From positions 1 through 41,923 of IMG/VR virus record IMGVR_UViG_3300017963_000421: 41,923 bases of DNA, one strand, 5' to 3'. Both the position numbers and the translations under genes were made by a program. The DNA is from a virus. Numbering within the stretch: the first letter of the stretch is position 1; each line of letters starts with the position of its first letter. Below are positions 1-7,467 of this stretch, piece after piece. The notes below the pieces were generated by a model, which was given only the letters and a program-made list of their open reading frames with translations, ran no database searches and was not told the DNA's origin.

Positions 1-118
1 CTCCCTGTCCGCCGTGGTTCCCCTGCAGGGGCAAATAGACGCGGTAAGCGCCCTTGCGGGCTCCCTGTCCGCCGTGGTTCCCCTGCAGGGGCAAATAGAC
101 GCGGTAAGCGCCCTTGCC
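1..118. repeat. Terminal overlap identical to 41806-41923
   Basis: The first 118 bases match the last 118 bases without mismatch. Joining the ends through this overlap restores one uninterrupted frame for the fibre gene, whereas simple end-to-end joining would leave a 2-base frame error. This is what an assembler emits for a circular or circularly permuted molecule, but because the overlap lies wholly in 60-bp repeats it could also hide collapsed copies. Confidence 0.85.
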
Positions 119-375
119 GGCTCGCTGCTCAAGTTGATACTGCTTTCGGGCCAAGTCGACGCGCAAAGCGCCTTGGCGGGCTCGCTGCTCATATTGAAGA
201 CGCTTGCGGGGCATGTCGACGCCCAAAGTGTCATAACGGGCGCCATGGTGGCCACCGTGCCCCTGCAGGGGCAAATAGACGCGGTAAGCGCCCTTGCGGG
301 CCTTCTATCGTCGCCCGTGCCCCTGCAGGGGCAAATAGACGCGGTAAGCGCCCTTGCGGGCCTTCTCGACGTGAC
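1..375 (+). repeat. 60-bp tandem repeats, end of array
   Basis: Continuation of the array at 40981-41923. Units stay exactly 60 bp. The units at 16-75 and 76-135 are nearly identical, those spanning 136-255 have drifted, and those from 256 and 316 return to the near-consensus sequence with the palindrome CCCCTGCAGGGG (at 20-31, 80-91, 260-271 and 320-331). Confidence 0.9.
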
Positions 376-514
376 CGTGCCGGCCGATCTCAGCGTGGAG
401 GCCTTCGACGTGGTGAGGCGCGACGGTTTCTTCGACATGCGCAGGCTTGACGGTTTGTTTGAGACGCAACGGCTCGACGATTATTTCGAAGTGAAAAGGG
501 GTAAAAATGACTGA
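1..514 (+). CDS. Repeat-bearing tail fibre/adhesin, C-terminal part (continues from 38993-41923)
   Basis: This is the 3' end of the fibre gene that starts at 38993 and runs off the right end of the window; bases 1-118 duplicate 41806-41923. The frame is open from base 2, so there is no start here. It carries the last 20-residue repeats (consensus around LQGQIDAVSALAGSL), including two diverged copies at about 121-250. After about 375 a short tail follows with three imperfect 9-residue motifs (RRDGFFDM, RRLDGLFET, QRLDDYFEV), ending in a basic GKND. The stop at 512-514 overlaps the next gene's start by 8 bp. A surface-exposed virion fibre is inferred from position in the tail module; the receptor is unknown. 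Confidence 0.8.
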   Translation, partial: SLSAVVPLQGQIDAVSALAGSLSAVVPLQGQIDAVSALAGSLLKLILLSGQVDAQSALAGSLLILKTLAGHVDAQSVITGAMVATVPLQGQIDAVSALAGLLSSPVPLQGQIDAVSALAGLLDVTVPADLSVEAFDVVRRDGFFDMRRLDGLFETQRLDDYFEVKRGKND

Positions 515-863
515 AACATACCACAAGCCGATGAAGCGGCACGACACCGGCGAGCCCGTGCGCCTGCGCGTGATTAGCGAGACCGACGGGCAACCGGTGG
601 CGTTGACCGGGGTAAACGCCTCTTTCCATATGTACAAGGTCAATGACGACGGGAGCATGACCGAGCTCGTAAACGCGCCGGCGTCCATTGAAGACCCGTC
701 AACGGCGGGAATCGTTCGCTACGACTGGCAAGTCGGTGACACGACCGAGATCGGCCTACACTTGGCCGAATTCGAGCTCGTCTTCCCGACGGGAGAAAAG
801 GAGCACTACCCGCGCGAAGGATACATCGAAATCTCGATTGAGCTGGACTTGGATAACGCTTAG
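507..863 (+). CDS. BppU-like baseplate/fibre-associated protein
   Basis: 118 residues. The layout of N-terminal GEPVRLRV, central IVRYDW, then FELVFPTGEKEHYP and a closing strand ending ISIELDL resembles the N-terminal immunoglobulin-like domain of phage upper baseplate proteins (BppU_N, PF10651), which links fibres to the baseplate. Here the domain stands alone. A strong ribosome site (AAAAGGGG) lies at 494-502, and the ATG overlaps the fibre stop by 8 bp, so the two are probably translated together. Role inferred from fold resemblance and position; it could be a chaperone or adaptor for the preceding fibre. Confidence 0.6.
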   Translation: MTETYHKPMKRHDTGEPVRLRVISETDGQPVALTGVNASFHMYKVNDDGSMTELVNAPASIEDPSTAGIVRYDWQVGDTTEIGLHLAEFELVFPTGEKEHYPREGYIEISIELDLDNA

Positions 864-877
864 AAAAGGGGTGCACA

Positions 878-1276
878 GTGAGTGACAGCGAACCCGACAC
901 CGGTGAACGAATACGACGCGTGTATCGCTACGTTGACAAAGAAATAGAGCGAACCGAACGGAACTTAGCGGGGCAAATGGCGAGCGGCTTTGCTCGAGTA
1001 GAGCGCGCGCTCGCTCAAGTGACCAATGACGTAGGTAAGACGCGCGAAGAAGTCGCGGTCGTACGAACGAAAGTCGAAGGCGTGGAGTCTAGCCGGCAAC
1101 AAGAGCCATTGAAAGACATTCTCGCGACACTCCAAAAAGAAAAGAAATCGATGGCGCCGCCGGCGGCGATGAGTACGAAAAGAATGATTCTGTTTACAAG
1201 TGGCGGGGTCGTGGGCGGTGGCGGATTGATTGCAGGTATTTTGAAATTTCTGGAGTGGCTTCAAGCCACTCTATGA
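878..1276 (+). CDS. Holin-like coiled-coil protein with C-terminal membrane segment
   Basis: 132 residues with a GTG start preceded by AAAAGGGG. Residues 10-85 are charged and heptad-like (coiled coil). Residues about 104-124 form one glycine-rich hydrophobic segment (ILFTSGGVVGGGGLIAGIL), followed by a short amphipathic end. Single-span proteins with an N-terminal coiled coil next to lysis genes resemble XhlA-type holin accessory proteins. It is the last gene of the late rightward block and faces a cell-wall-hydrolase-like gene on the other strand. A lysis role is inferred; it could also be a membrane anchor. Confidence 0.45.
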   Translation: MSDSEPDTGERIRRVYRYVDKEIERTERNLAGQMASGFARVERALAQVTNDVGKTREEVAVVRTKVEGVESSRQQEPLKDILATLQKEKKSMAPPAAMSTKRMILFTSGGVVGGGGLIAGILKFLEWLQATL

Positions 1277-1283
1277 CTTTTGT

Positions 1284-1343
1284 CAAGCGCGGGCGGTCGT
1301 TGGCCTGCTATCCTTTCCGCCGTCCGCGCTTGGCTCCTTTTTT
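1284..1343 (+). terminator. Rho-independent terminator for the rightward late operon
   Basis: Inverted repeat CAAGCGCGGGCGG (1284-1296) and CCGTCCGCGCTTG (1320-1332): 13 pairs including one G-U, with a 23-nt loop, followed by a T run at 1338-1343. It lies just after the last rightward stop and extends into the 3' end of the convergent leftward gene. No U tract exists on the leftward side, so it should act only on rightward transcripts. The loop is long for a terminator, which lowers confidence. Confidence 0.55.
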
Positions 1344-1838
1344 CTTCTTCATCCGACAATACTTTCTTGACCAATAATTTTGCAAAGTTCGATTGCCCAA
1401 GCAGTGAACGAGAGTCACGCACTTCAAGCGCTTCGATAGTGGGTCGCAAGCGGCCTTGCCGCCGTCATCGCAGCGGCCGCCGTAATCATCCGCGGACGGG
1501 CATAAAGCGGCGTGGCGTCCTGAGTTCACCGCGTCGATGAATTTTTGCGCCGCTCTCAAGTACCTTTGCCAGCTTCGCCGCTTTGCTTGCCAGTTTGAGT
1601 GCTTGGGCCACAAGTGCGGCTCGGTCGCTTCCGCGTTCAAGTGCTGAATCCATGGCCGCGATCGATTCGGATTCTTCCAATAGGCGTTAAACTTGCGCGT
1701 GAAGGTCTCGAGATCCGTGCCCGACCGTCGGGCGTTTCGGTGGTTCACTTCCCACATGACGACGCACTCTTGCGGGTCGGGTTGAAATGAAATTTCGCTC
1801 ACGCAGGTTTGCGCGAGAAATACGAATAGAGCAATCAT
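1308..1838 (-). CDS. Putative secreted cell-wall hydrolase (endolysin candidate)
   Basis: 176 residues. The ATG at 1838 overlaps the upstream stop as ATGA and is preceded by GAAAGGGAAAC; an in-frame start at 1865 would overlap the neighbour by 31 bp. The N-terminus is a short hydrophobic stretch (MIALFVFLAQ) that may be a signal or signal-arrest segment. The pattern of an early acidic residue in TCVSEISF, a central tryptophan-rich helix region and a late CPSADDYGG with several cysteines resembles phage proteins related to SleB-type hydrolases, as far as I can recall them. The C-terminus is very basic (KKKKGAKRGRRKG). It ends opposite the holin-like gene. Assignment is by pattern only. Confidence 0.42.
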   Translation of the reverse strand: MIALFVFLAQTCVSEISFQPDPQECVVMWEVNHRNARRSGTDLETFTRKFNAYWKNPNRSRPWIQHLNAEATEPHLWPKHSNWQAKRRSWQRYLRAAQKFIDAVNSGRHAALCPSADDYGGRCDDGGKAACDPLSKRLKCVTLVHCLGNRTLQNYWSRKYCRMKKKKGAKRGRRKG

Positions 1839-2119
1839 TGTTTCCCTTTCTTCGAGTGATACCAAAGGATCATAGCATTACACGCGACCGATAGCCAGTC
1901 ACGGGGCTCCGAGACCGTGCCCGCCATCGCTTGCCGAGTATGACGCATGAGCGCAGAATAATAGTGGTCGCGCGTGTCGGTGTCCCACTTCAAGCGCATC
2001 CAATCGCCCGATTTTCGAGTGCCTTTGAGCCCTTCGGCCATGGCGACCGCGAGCGCCGCCACGAAATCCAAAGGGATTAGGTGGAAAGGCGTTTTTGCTT
2101 TGTCTTTGTCGTGTTTCAT
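1835..2119 (-). CDS. DUF5664-type (dATP/dGTP diphosphohydrolase N-terminal-like) protein
   Basis: 94 residues. The order KAKTPFHLIPLDFV, an alanine-rich helix, GDWMRLKWD, YYSALMRHTRQAMAG, DWLSVACNAMILWYH matches the small phage family annotated as the N-terminal domain of dATP/dGTP diphosphohydrolases (DUF5664/PF18909), with the conserved RH at residues 59-60. Some members work in the nucleotide pools of phages with 2-aminoadenine DNA, but no PurZ-like gene is visible here, so a modified genome should not be assumed. It is translationally coupled to the hydrolase-like gene downstream. The true reaction is unknown. Confidence 0.6.
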   Translation of the reverse strand: MKHDKDKAKTPFHLIPLDFVAALAVAMAEGLKGTRKSGDWMRLKWDTDTRDHYYSALMRHTRQAMAGTVSEPRDWLSVACNAMILWYHSKKGKQ

Positions 2120-2122
2120 TGT

Positions 2123-2824
2123 CTACCCCGTGCGAACGGCGATGCCGGTGTCGAGCCGCACTTCGACGCCCGGAATGTCGGTATTGTCTTTGAACTCGCT
2201 CACGACGCGGCCGATCTCCGCGTGGTCGGGACAAAGATACTCGCGCGGCAAGAGCTTTTCATCATAGATCTCGTAAGTCCATCGGGCGCGCGTTTGGATT
2301 CCGTCGGGGACTTCGGGCGCTTCCGAACGCGCGAGCGCGTCCGTATCGCCCTCTTGAACCGCTGCGAGCTTCGCGCGCTCTTGCTCCTGCAGGTATGCAG
2401 AAATCGCCGTCTTGAGCTTGGTTTCGCACTCTTTGAGCGCATCCGTAGCCGGCTTGAACCACGCGTCGACCTGCTTCTTTGCGTCGAGCATCGGCTTGGT
2501 GACGCTCTTTCTCTGCTTCTCGAGTTCTTTGAAGTCGGTTTTGACCTTGACAAGAATCTCGGAAACGATCTCGAGCATCGCTTGGTTTTGAATTGTGAGC
2601 CCGTCAATTTTGGCGTTCGTGGCGTCGTACTCCGTTTTGATGGGCGTGACGAGCTCGGCGATCACCTCTTGGGAAGGCAACGCGGTGTCGTCCGCCTTTT
2701 GAATTTTGACCGCGGCGCCAGCGTGCGCCGCGCAAAACTTGCCGTGCTCGTTCGTTTCGACGGGCGCTTTTTTGCAACGCATCGCGTCGCAGGTATCAGG
2801 CTTGGGGTGTTTTTTTATCTGCAT
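2123..2824 (-). CDS. Coiled-coil phage early protein with cysteine-rich N-terminus
   Basis: 233 residues. I chose the ATG at 2824, which has AAGAAAGGAAC upstream; a start at 2857 would overlap the neighbour by 62 bp. Residues 10-35 hold a Cys/His cluster (CDAMRC, FCAAH) that could bind zinc. Residues 60-165 are a long charged helix, and the C-terminus ends in IPGVEVRLDTGIAVR. The helix plus the closing 'IPGV.V' strand is a widespread phage protein type often found near recombination genes, function undetermined. It sits in the replication/recombination operon, so a DNA-metabolism accessory role is plausible. Confidence 0.6.
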   Translation of the reverse strand: MQIKKHPKPDTCDAMRCKKAPVETNEHGKFCAAHAGAAVKIQKADDTALPSQEVIAELVTPIKTEYDATNAKIDGLTIQNQAMLEIVSEILVKVKTDFKELEKQRKSVTKPMLDAKKQVDAWFKPATDALKECETKLKTAISAYLQEQERAKLAAVQEGDTDALARSEAPEVPDGIQTRARWTYEIYDEKLLPREYLCPDHAEIGRVVSEFKDNTDIPGVEVRLDTGIAVRTG

Positions 2825-3002
2825 TTGGTGTTCCTTTCTTGGCTTCGACGGTGCCACAAGCCGTTATGATGCCCTTGTCATCGATGATCCATTGCCTTTC
2901 GCAGTGCGTGTAGTGCACGCTCACGGCTTCCGGTGCGTCTTCTTCATAGCTGACTACCTTTTGCGCGATGCGCGCTTTTTTACCGCATAGGTAACAGTAC
3001 AT
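2796..3002 (-). CDS. Small CxxC protein, unknown function
   Basis: 68 residues starting MYCYLCGKKARI: a CxxC knuckle at residues 3-6 with later cysteines at about 34 and 49, and a lysine-rich end. The ATG follows AGAAAGGAAAG and overlaps the upstream TAA as TAATG; the 3' end overlaps the next gene by 29 bp. Zinc binding is likely; nothing further can be assigned. Confidence 0.6.
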   Translation of the reverse strand: MYCYLCGKKARIAQKVVSYEEDAPEAVSVHYTHCERQWIIDDKGIITACGTVEAKKGTPNADKKTPQA

Positions 3003-3562
3003 TAGTTCTTTCCTTTCTGTTTGGTCAGTTCGTCAATCCACTCGTGGACTAGTTGTAGTTTGGTGTCTTTGTCGAAGTGTCGGGCCCACGCGCAAACTGT
3101 AGTCGGCTCGTCAATCCATTTGCGCATTAGGTTCACTTTGCCTTGCGCAGCTAGGCCGCTGATGATTTCTTCGACGTCGTCTTCGCTTAGGTATTCCTCG
3201 ACAAGTTTTTTGATTTCTTCTTCGCTTAGCCACTCTATAGCGAGTTCTTTTTTCTGCGCCGTAGAAAGACCTTCTTCGCTTAGCCACTCTATAGCGAGTT
3301 CTTTTTTCTGCGCCGTAGAAAGAAAGTCAGCGAGCTCCACGACGTCGCCCTCGTTTTTGACGATGGTCGCGTCGATTTTCTTTGCCCACAAGTCCGTAAA
3401 TTCCGTGATTTGGTGCTCTACCAAGTTCGTGTAGAGCCAATCGACAAGGCCTTCGATGTGCCCGAAAAGGTCGATCGGTTGCTCCATTGCTTTTCTGATA
3501 AGGCGCTTCGCCGTGCTCGTGTCGAGCTGCATTATTTGAACGGGCCTTTTTTCGTCGTTCAT
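3002..3562 (-). CDS. Acidic helical early protein with internal duplication
   Basis: 186 residues from the ATG at 3562 (ATGA overlap with the upstream stop, GAAAGGA upstream); an alternative start lies at 3586. It is rich in Glu/Lys/Trp and predicted helical. The centre carries two perfect copies of an 18-residue unit, STAQKKELAIEWLSEE plus two linker residues, and related motifs (EIKKLVEEYLSED, HEWIDELT, RKWIDE) follow, suggesting the whole C-terminal half grew from a repeated helix. No family recognised. Confidence 0.6.
   Translation of the reverse strand: MNDEKRPVQIMQLDTSTAKRLIRKAMEQPIDLFGHIEGLVDWLYTNLVEHQITEFTDLWAKKIDATIVKNEGDVVELADFLSTAQKKELAIEWLSEEGLSTAQKKELAIEWLSEEEIKKLVEEYLSEDDVEEIISGLAAQGKVNLMRKWIDEPTTVCAWARHFDKDTKLQLVHEWIDELTKQKGKN
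3217..3323 (-). repeat. Perfect 53-bp direct repeat, period 54 bp
   Basis: 3217-3269 and 3271-3323 are identical, separated by one base, giving a period of 54 bp (18 codons) and preserving the frame of the surrounding gene. The absence of any silent change points to a very recent duplication or to ongoing exchange. Confidence 0.95.
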
Positions 3563-4044
3563 CGTCCGATCCTTTCTATTGCCCACAAGCCGAGCCCTAT
3601 GGCGTCGTAGACGTTATGCCGATACGTTTTGGCGGTTTTTTGCGCTAAGGGCTCGGCTTGTGGGCAATCTCTTTTTATGCGTTCGTGGTGAATGGGCTTC
3701 TCGATCGTGCCCTTCCACTCTCGCGCCGTGGGTGTTAGTATTTTGTGAGTGTAACGCGCTACGCGTCCAGCGATGACCCCAGACACGTAAGCGACGTCTA
3801 GTAAGTCATTTGGATCGCCTTTTTGCTGCAGCTTGTTATAGACGCGCATGCGCTCGATCGCTAGAGTGTATCCCCCTATTATGCTCATATATTGAGTAAT
3901 CAAGTAAGCCATATATTGTGCTTTGTCGTTTAGCTCTTTGGTTTTCGTAGCGCGCAGCACTCCCGCGTCTACTAGCCTTCCACCTATGAACTTCGCAAAG
4001 CCGCACATTTTGACGCCCGGGTCTATCGCAATCAATCTTGACAT
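3559..4044 (-). CDS. RuvC-like Holliday junction resolvase fold protein
   Basis: 161 residues from the ATG at 4044 (GAGAAAGG upstream; the longer frame to 4128 lies over the neighbour). Residues 4-16 LIAIDPGVKMCGF give the first RNase H-fold strand with D8, LAIERM gives E64 at the end of the fourth strand, and HNVYDAIGLGLW near 143-154 supplies H143 and D147. This is the RuvC/phage-resolvase arrangement that cuts branched DNA. In phage it would clear junctions before packaging. Neighbours are replication genes. The fold is fairly sure, the junction substrate is inferred. Confidence 0.72.
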   Translation of the reverse strand: MSRLIAIDPGVKMCGFAKFIGGRLVDAGVLRATKTKELNDKAQYMAYLITQYMSIIGGYTLAIERMRVYNKLQQKGDPNDLLDVAYVSGVIAGRVARYTHKILTPTAREWKGTIEKPIHHERIKRDCPQAEPLAQKTAKTYRHNVYDAIGLGLWAIERIGR

Positions 4045-4388
4045 TTGAGATACCTTTCTCTTTGTTTTTCCCATTCGCACTCGCGCTCGTAGGCTTCTTG
4101 CACGGCGTGACCCGAGCAACTTACACAAAAGACAACGAAAGCGGGCTCGTTGTCTCTTAGGCTGCAGCCTACGCGCTCACTACTTCCACACTCTTTGCAT
4201 GTGAAGGACTCCGCGCACGTTGCCACGAAATCGGCCGCGTCGTTGAACCCGTCCGCGCGCAATCGCCTTTCTAGTACGTAAGGTAGAATAGTGGTGTAGA
4301 CGTCTTCCATGACGAACCAAGGCGGCTCTTTGGGCGCCGCGGGCGTCTTCGTCAATTCAATGGTCACTATGTCAGTTATTTTAGTCAT
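4032..4388 (-). CDS. Small zinc-finger-like protein
   Basis: 118 residues from the ATG at 4388, three bases after the preceding TAA; a GTG at 4403 is possible but lacks a ribosome site. Cysteines in FTCKECGS, VGC and FCVSCSGH form two CxxC pairs about 27 residues apart, a probable zinc ribbon, followed by a charged helix (AYERECEWEKQRERY). The gene overlaps the RuvC-like start by 13 bp. No family recognised. Confidence 0.55.
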   Translation of the reverse strand: MTKITDIVTIELTKTPAAPKEPPWFVMEDVYTTILPYVLERRLRADGFNDAADFVATCAESFTCKECGSSERVGCSLRDNEPAFVVFCVSCSGHAVQEAYERECEWEKQRERYLKCQD

Positions 4389-4390
4389 CT

Positions 4391-4660
4391 TTAGTGAATC
4401 CACTTGGGCGGCGCCGCGTCGCTTTTCATTATTATGGTGTAGGTAATTCCCTTTTCGACGTGTTCGCGCTCCAAAAAGCGCAGGATTGTAAAGGAAAACT
4501 TGTTTACTTTTAGCGGTACATTAGTTGCGCCGTGCGCGAAGTGGTGGAAAAACTCTAGCTCGCCCGGCGAGTTCTCTTCTAGAGTTATTTCTAGTTGTGT
4601 TTCTGTTTCGGCTTTAGAGAGCGCAAGCCAAGTTAGAAAATCGTTTTCTAGCCCTTCCAT
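4391..4660 (-). CDS. Hypothetical early protein
   Basis: 89 residues, ATG at 4660 behind GAAGGGAGA with good spacing. Mixed alpha/beta composition with an acidic middle (LEITLEENSPGELEFFHHFAHG) and no cysteines or membrane segment. Its place between two zinc-ribbon genes in the coupled early operon is the only functional clue. Confidence 0.55.
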   Translation of the reverse strand: MEGLENDFLTWLALSKAETETQLEITLEENSPGELEFFHHFAHGATNVPLKVNKFSFTILRFLEREHVEKGITYTIIMKSDAAPPKWIH

Positions 4661-4664
4661 GGTA

Positions 4665-4826
4665 TCAGTCTCCCTTCAATCGAGGCGCCCCGCAATTCGA
4701 GCACCTAGTCAAGGGCTCGGCTCGTGACTCGTGACTGTTGAGCGCATCGCAGTATGAGCAAACCCACTCTTTGCTCTTTTGCTTTTTCGGCGGCGGTACT
4801 TTTATCGGGCGTTCTAGTCTGACCAC
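4665..4826 (-). CDS. Small zinc-ribbon protein
   Basis: 53 residues if started at the GTG at 4826, which has GAAGGGCGG upstream and overlaps the polymerase stop by 13 bp; the ATG at 4877 would overlap the polymerase by 64 bp. A basic stretch (PPPKKQKSKEW) is followed by VCSYCDALN and RCSNCGAPR: two CxxC pairs 18 residues apart, a classic ribbon close to RanBP2/rubredoxin-like knuckles. Nucleic-acid or protein binding inferred. Confidence 0.55.
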   Translation of the reverse strand: MVRLERPIKVPPPKKQKSKEWVCSYCDALNSHESRAEPLTRCSNCGAPRLKGD

Positions 4827-6733
4827 GGTATCAACCGCCCTTCGTTGTCGAAAGTGGGCTCGGCGGCCTTCGACCATCGACGCATTAGAACCGCGTCGAC
4901 CTTCGTCGGATAGTCCGGAACCACTTTGTTGAACTCATGCGCCATCGTTTCGGCGAATTCGTCCGCGATCGCTTGCCACTTCGTCGGGTCGTCGGGAACT
5001 TCCAAAATCAGCTCGTCATGAACGAAGTTGACAGGGCGGCAACCATACAAAGCGCTTTGCGGGTCAATGTAGCAACGCCGTATTACTTCGTTGATCGCCA
5101 TCTTCGCGCCGTCCGCGGTCAAAGCTTGGAACCATCCGTTACACATTGTTGAGAAGCCGCGGATTTTGCGCAGGCGCTTGGTATAGAAAAACTCGACGGT
5201 CGAAGACTCGGTCGGGCCAAGTTCCTTTTGACAGGCTTTGAAGTAGTCCGTCATTTCGGGGAATGCTTCGAGCCAAGCGTTTTTGAGCTTGACCGTTTTC
5301 TCGTACGTCCAAAACTGCCCGTCTTTCAACCGAATCTTGATAAAAGTTGCGGGGCCCATACCGCCCGCCATGCCGAAGTTGACGGGCTTCGCGTCTTGCC
5401 GCGCCTGCTTGACCTCTTTGTCGCCGGCCTTGTAACGCTCGAGCGCGTCATCGTAGGGCATGTCAAGGGCCTTGCCGGCAACGAGCAAGTGAACGTCTTT
5501 ACCGGCGAGCAGCGCGTCGCCGAGCACGGAGTATCCGAGCTTGTATTTGCAGACCTGCGCCAAGGCGTGGAGCTCCGCGCCCGAGAAATCGCCCGCTAGG
5601 TACACCTTACCAGGGCGGGGAATGAAGCACTCGCGCGGCGTATTGCCAAAGGGCAAAATGTCGGCATCGGGACCGCCCCCACGCGGTTGATTTTGAAGGT
5701 TCCCGCCTACCAAGGGAAGGCGGGGCCCGCTCGACGTCGTGCGCCCCGTGGCGGCCAAGTGAAAGCGGGTCGTCACGGGCAACACATACCCCTTCTCAAT
5801 GAACGAGACGTAGGTGCTGAGAATCTTCTCGCACGTCGAGTACTTCGCCCGCTTGAGCATGACTTCGTCTTGTGAAAAGTAGCAAGCGGCTTTGTCGATC
5901 TGAATCTGTTTTTTCTTCGTCAAGAGGGGCTTGACGCCGCGAGCTTCACAAGCCGCGACAATGCGCTCGCGCGCGGGCTGTTGCTTTTTGATGAATTTTT
6001 GGTTTCGCTTGTCCCACTCGAGCAAGCCCGCGTCGATGAGCTCGGGCTCGAGCTCCTTCATTTTGCTTTCCATGCTCGCGCGCAGGCGCTCGGTCTGAAC
6101 AGGGTCCGTTTTCATGCCATACGCGGAAATCAGGGACAAGCAAAAGGCGGAATAGGCTTGGAAGGCGTCATCGCGTAGGAGGTCGGCAACTTTGTTTTGT
6201 TCGTTCCAAATTTCCCACGTGACGATCGCGTCTTTTTCCGCATACTCGATCGACTCTTTCGGCCACTCCGAGAGCGGTACTTTGTAGAGCTTGCCGTAGT
6301 TGTAGCGCGGGTTGCTCGGGTCGTCTAAAATGCTGTGTTTGTTCGGGAGTTGTTTGTCGAAAATCTTCTCATAGAGACTCGCCAGCGAATAGGCGGCCAA
6401 TTTGTCGTCAGCGAACACGCGGCCGAAGGCGATGTCAAAGAGCTGTTGACGTATCCCGGTATCGGTCACGCGCCCTTGCTCGTAGGCTCGGAAGATGTGC
6501 GGCAACGTTTGCGGCCACGTGGCCGCGATCGTGCCGAAGTCGTAGGCAATGTTGTGACCTACGAACCCGATTTCCTTGTCTTGTAGCGTGTCAATTAGCC
6601 ACTGATAGGTTTCAAAATCGTTGGTTCGTAGGTCGCAACGCTCGCCATCGAATGCAGCGATCGACACGACGGTCGGTAGCGGGCGCTGTCGCGTGATTAG
6701 AAAGGTTTCGTTGTCGATCGCTGTCGTTTTCAC
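4814..6733 (-). CDS. Family A DNA polymerase with 3'-5' proofreading domain
   Basis: 639 residues. I chose GTG at 6733 because AAAGGAG lies 5 bp upstream, inside what would be the first codons of an ATG start at 6748. Exonuclease motifs: AIDNET (D7, E9), GHNIAYD (59-65), YAEKD (164-168). Polymerase motifs: A as GDFSGAELH (381-389), B as RQDAKPVNFG followed by MAGGMG (445-460), C as VHDE (571-574). Motif B lacks the Tyr/Phe of bacterial Pol I O-helices, a variant common in phage Pol A. No 5'-3' exonuclease domain. It is the replicative polymerase of this phage, working with the primase-helicase at 14058. Confidence 0.95.
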   Translation of the reverse strand: MKTTAIDNETFLITRQRPLPTVVSIAAFDGERCDLRTNDFETYQWLIDTLQDKEIGFVGHNIAYDFGTIAATWPQTLPHIFRAYEQGRVTDTGIRQQLFDIAFGRVFADDKLAAYSLASLYEKIFDKQLPNKHSILDDPSNPRYNYGKLYKVPLSEWPKESIEYAEKDAIVTWEIWNEQNKVADLLRDDAFQAYSAFCLSLISAYGMKTDPVQTERLRASMESKMKELEPELIDAGLLEWDKRNQKFIKKQQPARERIVAACEARGVKPLLTKKKQIQIDKAACYFSQDEVMLKRAKYSTCEKILSTYVSFIEKGYVLPVTTRFHLAATGRTTSSGPRLPLVGGNLQNQPRGGGPDADILPFGNTPRECFIPRPGKVYLAGDFSGAELHALAQVCKYKLGYSVLGDALLAGKDVHLLVAGKALDMPYDDALERYKAGDKEVKQARQDAKPVNFGMAGGMGPATFIKIRLKDGQFWTYEKTVKLKNAWLEAFPEMTDYFKACQKELGPTESSTVEFFYTKRLRKIRGFSTMCNGWFQALTADGAKMAINEVIRRCYIDPQSALYGCRPVNFVHDELILEVPDDPTKWQAIADEFAETMAHEFNKVVPDYPTKVDAVLMRRWSKAAEPTFDNEGRLIPWSD

Positions 6734-6744
6734 TTTGTCTCCTT

Positions 6745-7467
6745 TCATGCAAGTTTAGTTCGTACGTCTTCAAGGCGATTCGCTGCTATTTCACAGTAAG
6801 GCTCGCTCAAGTCGATGCCAACAACTCGCTTTTTTAATATCATAGATGCCACAAGCGTAGAACCTACACCCATGAAAGGGTCTAGAATGTTGTTCATGCC
6901 CGTAGCTTGTACGATGTCAAAAAGTAAATCTATCGGCTTTTCTGTTGGATGCTGCTTTTTTGCGTGATGCACGCCCTTGAAGCCTAGCACGGTGCCCCTG
7001 TTACGGTGCGCCATCGCACGCGGTTTACCTAGCGAAGCGAAGACAATGTTTTCGTGTTGGTTTCTCCAATTTGAGCCCATACCAAAAACTTTTTTATCCC
7101 ATACTAAACAATGGTTCACGCGTAAGTTAACGGATTCTAGTAGACCATATACAGTGGGTGTCATTCTCCAATCCGTGAACACATAAAAGTGAGCGCCTAA
7201 CGACACTTTAGGCATTAGTGCCGACAAAAAAGAGCGTAAGAACCATTGAAAACCCCATGACGTCATATTGTCATGAGAAAACCAATTCTCCTTGTGCGCG
7301 GCACCACGCAGCATTGCCCCACGCGCGCTTTTCGATGCGTCGCGACGCGCGCCGCTAGAGTAAGGCGGGTCAGTCAATACTAGTTCTATGTCGCTTAGTC
7401 TGCTCACGCAGTCACGCGCGTCCGCGTTATATATGGTGCAATACTCATTTTGATAATACGGTTTCAT
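6745..7467 (-). CDS. DNA adenine/cytosine-N4 methyltransferase
   Basis: 240 residues. TDPPY at 32-36 is the catalytic motif IV and DPFMGVGST at 196-204 is the SAM-binding motif; catalytic-before-SAM order and the HPTEKP motif (about 173-178) fit the beta-class N6-adenine/N4-cytosine methyltransferases (PF01555). There is no restriction endonuclease partner, so it most likely protects phage DNA or marks it. It is coupled to both neighbours by ATGA overlaps. Target sequence unknown. Confidence 0.88.
   Translation of the reverse strand: MKPYYQNEYCTIYNADARDCVSRLSDIELVLTDPPYSSGARRDASKSARGAMLRGAAHKENWFSHDNMTSWGFQWFLRSFLSALMPKVSLGAHFYVFTDWRMTPTVYGLLESVNLRVNHCLVWDKKVFGMGSNWRNQHENIVFASLGKPRAMAHRNRGTVLGFKGVHHAKKQHPTEKPIDLLFDIVQATGMNNILDPFMGVGSTLVASMILKKRVVGIDLSEPYCEIAANRLEDVRTKLA

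Noticed and set aside
2081-2869. 262-codon rightward open frame
   Set aside because: Antisense shadow of the coiled-coil gene 2123-2824; no ribosome site and composition unlike a real protein.
1835-6733. 2-aminoadenine (Z) genome system
   Set aside because: Only a DUF5664-type protein and a Pol A are present; no PurZ or DatZ counterpart could be found in the frames.
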